Of a DNA stretch of 18,070 nt, positions 16,801-18,070 are shown piece after piece. Within the stretch, counting starts at the first letter, position 1. Each line of letters starts with the position of its first letter. The stretch lies in the NCBI GenBank assembly GCA_045580775.1, contig JAZNOK010000084.1, positions 1-18,070 on the forward strand. Reading direction: 5' to 3'. Made by a program: the position numbers and the translations under genes. The notes below the pieces were generated by a model. The model saw only the letters and a program-made list of their open reading frames with translations. It was not told where the DNA came from and made no database searches. The stretch comes from JAZMZS01 sp045580775. GTDB lineage: Bacteria > Bacillota > Clostridia > Oscillospirales > CAG-272.

Positions 16801-18070
16801 AATAGCTGTTACACCTTCCTCGAAGACAACATACTTTGCAAAACGTGCACGCACAAGTCCTGTAGATGCAGGAGCACCGTTACCGCTGACGGTAAGAGTC
16901 TGGGTAAGCCAGTTATAGCTGTATGTACAATCACCTGATGTGCCGGTCGTAGAAGCGGTTTCGTCAGTGAAAATGTCGTTTCCGAGTTTGTCAACTATTC
17001 TGCCCTCAAAGCCATCGAACATCTGTGCGGTTACGTTTGCTTTGATAGTATCACCAACAACGATGGTGCCTTTTCCTGCATAATTCTCAAAGCCAAGTGA
17101 GTCGAGATAGAGATAAGCACCGTCGTTTACAACTACATTATAGCTGACGTTTCCTCTCATAACTGCAAACTCAACAGTATTGGTTATCGTCATGCTCTTG
17201 TTAACAATGATGGTAGGAATATCCGCCTCGGTATGTGTAGATCCTACACGTGAGAGTATAGCAGTGTTATCGAATATTACATCGCCATCAAAGGTTACGC
17301 TGTAACCGTTTCTTACAATGAACATACCGAACTGACCTGCGTTACCTCCACTTTCGTTGATAAAGAGAAGTGTGCCGTCTTCATTTCTTGAAATGTAGCT
17401 TGTATCCCCATCCACACCTGTAATCATGATTGGAGCAGATGTCTCGGGGAAAATGTAATTGTTGTGAGCATAGAACTTGCCGACTATAACGATCTTTGCT
17501 CCGTTAGCTGCCTTTGTATAGAGAGATGTTGTTGCCCAATCATCGCTTGTTTTAATAGGTGTTGTAGGTGTGTCTCCTCCGTCCTTTGAAGGAGTAACGG
17601 TCAGTCCTGCATCATTCTGATGGTCATGAGCAACATAAATGACAGTATCCGAACTAAACTCAGGAGCAGTCTTCGGGAAGATCTCATCACCGTTCTCATC
17701 AATGATCCTTCCTTCAAAATCGGGAAAATCAGCTTTCTTTACTTGGTTGATAATGTTATTTCCGATAACGAGAGTACCTTTACCGGTATACTTACCAAAA
17801 CCGAGAGCATCAACAAATGCTACTCCGCCCTCTTCAACGTTGAGGATGTAAGATCCACCCTCAGATACAGAGGCAAACTCAACGGAATCTTCAATGACGA
17901 GCTTACCCTTTACATTGTAAATGGTAGGAATCTTGCTCGCAAGAGACGTTGCATTCTGACGGTTGATGATAACAATATCTCTGAAGATCACGTTACCCTC
18001 GAAGGTAAGCGTCCATGTCGGATCGGTCATAAACATACCTAGCTGAGTAGCTGTATCAGGTGTACCGTCT
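13858..18070 (-). CDS. giant BspA-like leucine-rich-repeat surface protein with C-terminal GH43-like propeller, 5' partial
   Basis: 1403 residues are visible; the reading frame stays open to base 18070, so the start and any signal peptide lie outside the window. The ATG at 18036 is internal: the codons before it align with a later repeat. Order of parts: two related beta-rich modules (visible residues 1-136 and 231-369) joined by a linker, about 26 LRR_5/BspA repeats (about 410-1020), then a domain of about 330 residues with five blade-like segments ending in DFHTPKA. Blade-like features include NYCPSV, CDPSVV, IGIAVAKAPEGPF and the NHNTGI segment. BspA-type proteins bind host or microbial surfaces, and five-bladed propellers include GH43-like glycan hydrolases, so adhesion to or processing of glycans is plausible (inference). 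No LPXTG motif or hydrophobic tail is present at the C-terminus. The gene stands alone, ended by a strong terminator. Confidence 0.88.
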   Translation of the reverse strand, partial: DGTPDTATQLGMFMTDPTWTLTFEGNVIFRDIVIINRQNATSLASKIPTIYNVKGKLVIEDSVEFASVSEGGSYILNVEEGGVAFVDALGFGKYTGKGTLVIGNNIINQVKKADFPDFEGRIIDENGDEIFPKTAPEFSSDTVIYVAHDHQNDAGLTVTPSKDGGDTPTTPIKTSDDWATTSLYTKAANGAKIVIVGKFYAHNNYIFPETSAPIMITGVDGDTSYISRNEDGTLLFINESGGNAGQFGMFIVRNGYSVTFDGDVIFDNTAILSRVGSTHTEADIPTIIVNKSMTITNTVEFAVMRGNVSYNVVVNDGAYLYLDSLGFENYAGKGTIVVGDTIKANVTAQMFDGFEGRIVDKLGNDIFTDETASTTGTSGDCTYSYNWLTQTLTVSGNGAPASTGLVRARFAKYVVFEEGVTAIPDNFCFNNTNLVSVTLASTITSIGRYAFGNTTNLTTVNIPENSQVASIGFKAFLFSGITSISFNDNLKTIDGYAFRGCQELVTVNLGNTIESIGEYAFGYTTNLESFTFNGTLTSIADNTFINAKALASIVIPDTVTVIGTKAFMNAQKLCTVDFSEAITTINSDAFKDTGLTGEVTLPASVTTIGDRVFYRCLALTKVNLSENLTSMGTYVFGLSSVTSASFPAGINTIPAKTFYKAESLVSVEIGSNITEIDSYAFAASGITTVVIPETCTTLGNGLFWSCANLTNATVNASITALPSKTFFNCSALTTVAFPENTTVTEIADHVFYGCAALSAIDLPDALASLGAYSFSHSGLASITLPAGITNIPVKAFEKCASLTSFTANGDLVAIDNYAFAESGLTSFVIPETCTTLGNGIFYNCDSLVTVDINAPIKAITNKMFYSCNALTKADIPESVTSIQPYAYYTCNKLSSIELPSGLKYLYNHAFAGASALKVDIHIPGTLITPPDESFENALYTGYEVGYYAFKDSGITGVIFDEGVDSIGYAAFYNCRSLKNSVTIPSSCTLIGGKAFANTPLFDVYIPATVTDIRDMAFFRKINETTKEKIDSMIYLHTEETATTVVEWAANNQNEVVCVTDYTPGAPAVTVPTSYNKQFDANGTIGRYNYCPSVMQLDDNTMYIYYCTNQTAYNVTDYVGCRKATKNADGTWTWSAETIVLSPTSGTWDERHVCDPSVVKGNFTYNGEQYSYLMAYLGCVTSNNEENEIGIAVAKAPEGPFVKVGTEAFIGYERNTTVDQSIFQWGVGQASLININKDAEIMFFYTRGDETATGTKVEKWNLADLNNPVKMTETITLSKTGLKTLTGKADIINNADFVFDAESKRFYASSDCHPNPSDEPNFISSDFRVTYFNEPTDYSSFTWRELCTIGADETGFARNHNTGILRDAYGHLANDYISVYYSVSETGSNSLWSYRIYDFHTPKA
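13861..14853 (-). other. C-terminal five-bladed beta-propeller-like domain of the surface protein
   Basis: Five segments repeat a 'proline/aspartate turn, hydrophobic strand, strand ending in Tyr' pattern: YNYCPSVMQL..MYIYYC, HVCDPSVVKG..YLMAYLG, WGVGQASLI..IMFFYTR, NADFVFDAE..RFYASSD and NHNTGILRD..ISVYYS. IAVAKAPEGPF resembles the strand that follows blade two in GH43, GH32 and related enzymes. The first blade has Cys where GH43 enzymes carry the catalytic base Asp, so activity is uncertain. Domain family is inferred from pattern only. Confidence 0.55.
15007..16839 (-). repeat. BspA-type leucine-rich repeat array (about 26 units)
   Basis: About 26 protein repeats of mostly 22-24 residues end in patterns such as IGxYAFxxC or IPxKxFxxC, preceded by LxxVxLPxxL. 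This is the LRR_5 (BspA/Treponema) class. The repeats form a curved solenoid in the secreted protein and are not a DNA-level array. Confidence 0.9.
15418..16245 (-). repeat. 138-residue super-repeat, two copies, inside the LRR array
   Basis: Blocks of six LRR units recur with a 138-residue (414 bp) period. The segment VVIPETCTTLGNGLFWSC returns as FVIPETCTTLGNGIFYNC, and RVFYRCLALTKVNL lines up with HVFYGCAALSAIDL. DNA differences fall largely at third codon positions, so the duplication is not recent. Confidence 0.7.
16963..18070 (-). repeat. duplicated N-terminal beta-rich module of the surface protein
   Basis: Two stretches spaced 237 residues (711 bp) apart align along their length: LGMF..TFEGNVIF with FGMF..TFDGDVIF, IPTI..VEFA twice, LGFGKYTGKGTLVIG with LGFENYAGKGTIVVG, and FEGRIIDENGDEIF with FEGRIVDKLGNDIF. 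The first copy is cut by the window edge and more copies may lie beyond it. I do not recognise the family; the pattern suggests a parallel beta-helix fragment. Confidence 0.75.

Noticed and set aside
15007..16839. Regularly spaced similar DNA that might suggest a CRISPR array
   Set aside because: The periodicity is in protein (LRR units), spacing is about 69 bases with diverged DNA, and there is no identical repeat with unique spacers.
18034..18036. ATG as the start of the surface protein
   Set aside because: The frame is open upstream to the window edge and the upstream residues align with a later internal repeat, so the true start is outside.

Overview
The window looks like chromosomal DNA from a mid-GC, low-oxygen member of the Firmicutes, most likely class Clostridia (Oscillospiraceae or Lachnospiraceae type). 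The reasons are the Firmicutes-type ribosomal protein L27 with a cleavable N-terminus next to its protease Prp, the paired YfmF/YfmH M16 peptidases, AGGAGG-type ribosome binding sites, sigma-A-type promoters, and a giant BspA-like leucine-rich-repeat surface protein typical of gut anaerobes. Family placement is inference. Every convincing gene is on the minus strand, so transcription runs from high to low coordinates and the layout below follows that direction.

Region A (18070 to 13858) is one enormous extracellular protein whose start lies outside the window. From N to C it has two copies of an unrecognised beta-rich module, about 26 BspA-type leucine-rich repeats, and a C-terminal domain that reads like a five-bladed beta-propeller of the GH43-like type. 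An 18-bp perfect terminator hairpin (13810-13850) follows it.

Region B (13800 to 6990) is a housekeeping gene run with its own promoter: topoisomerase III (topB), yfmF, yfmH, lgt and folD. From yfmF onward the genes overlap or nearly touch. A second candidate promoter sits across the topB stop codon. Immediately downstream, a near-consensus promoter drives rplU (L21), prp (the L27-processing protease) and rpmA (L27), ending in a terminator at 5828-5858.

Region C (5863 to 3589) holds a sugar-phosphate nucleotidyltransferase and UDP-glucose 4-epimerase (galE), probably co-transcribed for nucleotide-sugar supply and ended by a 13-bp terminator hairpin. The 263 bp upstream contains a weak 53-codon ORF and candidate promoters only.

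Region D (3454 to 1) is an arginine biosynthesis operon, argG, argH, argC (argC runs off the left edge). It has a strong promoter whose -10 element is overlapped by an ArgR/AhrC-like ARG box, and a hairpin between argG and argH. No tRNA, rRNA, CRISPR array, insertion sequence or prophage was seen. The least ordinary item is the giant surface protein; most of the rest is conserved core metabolism and translation.
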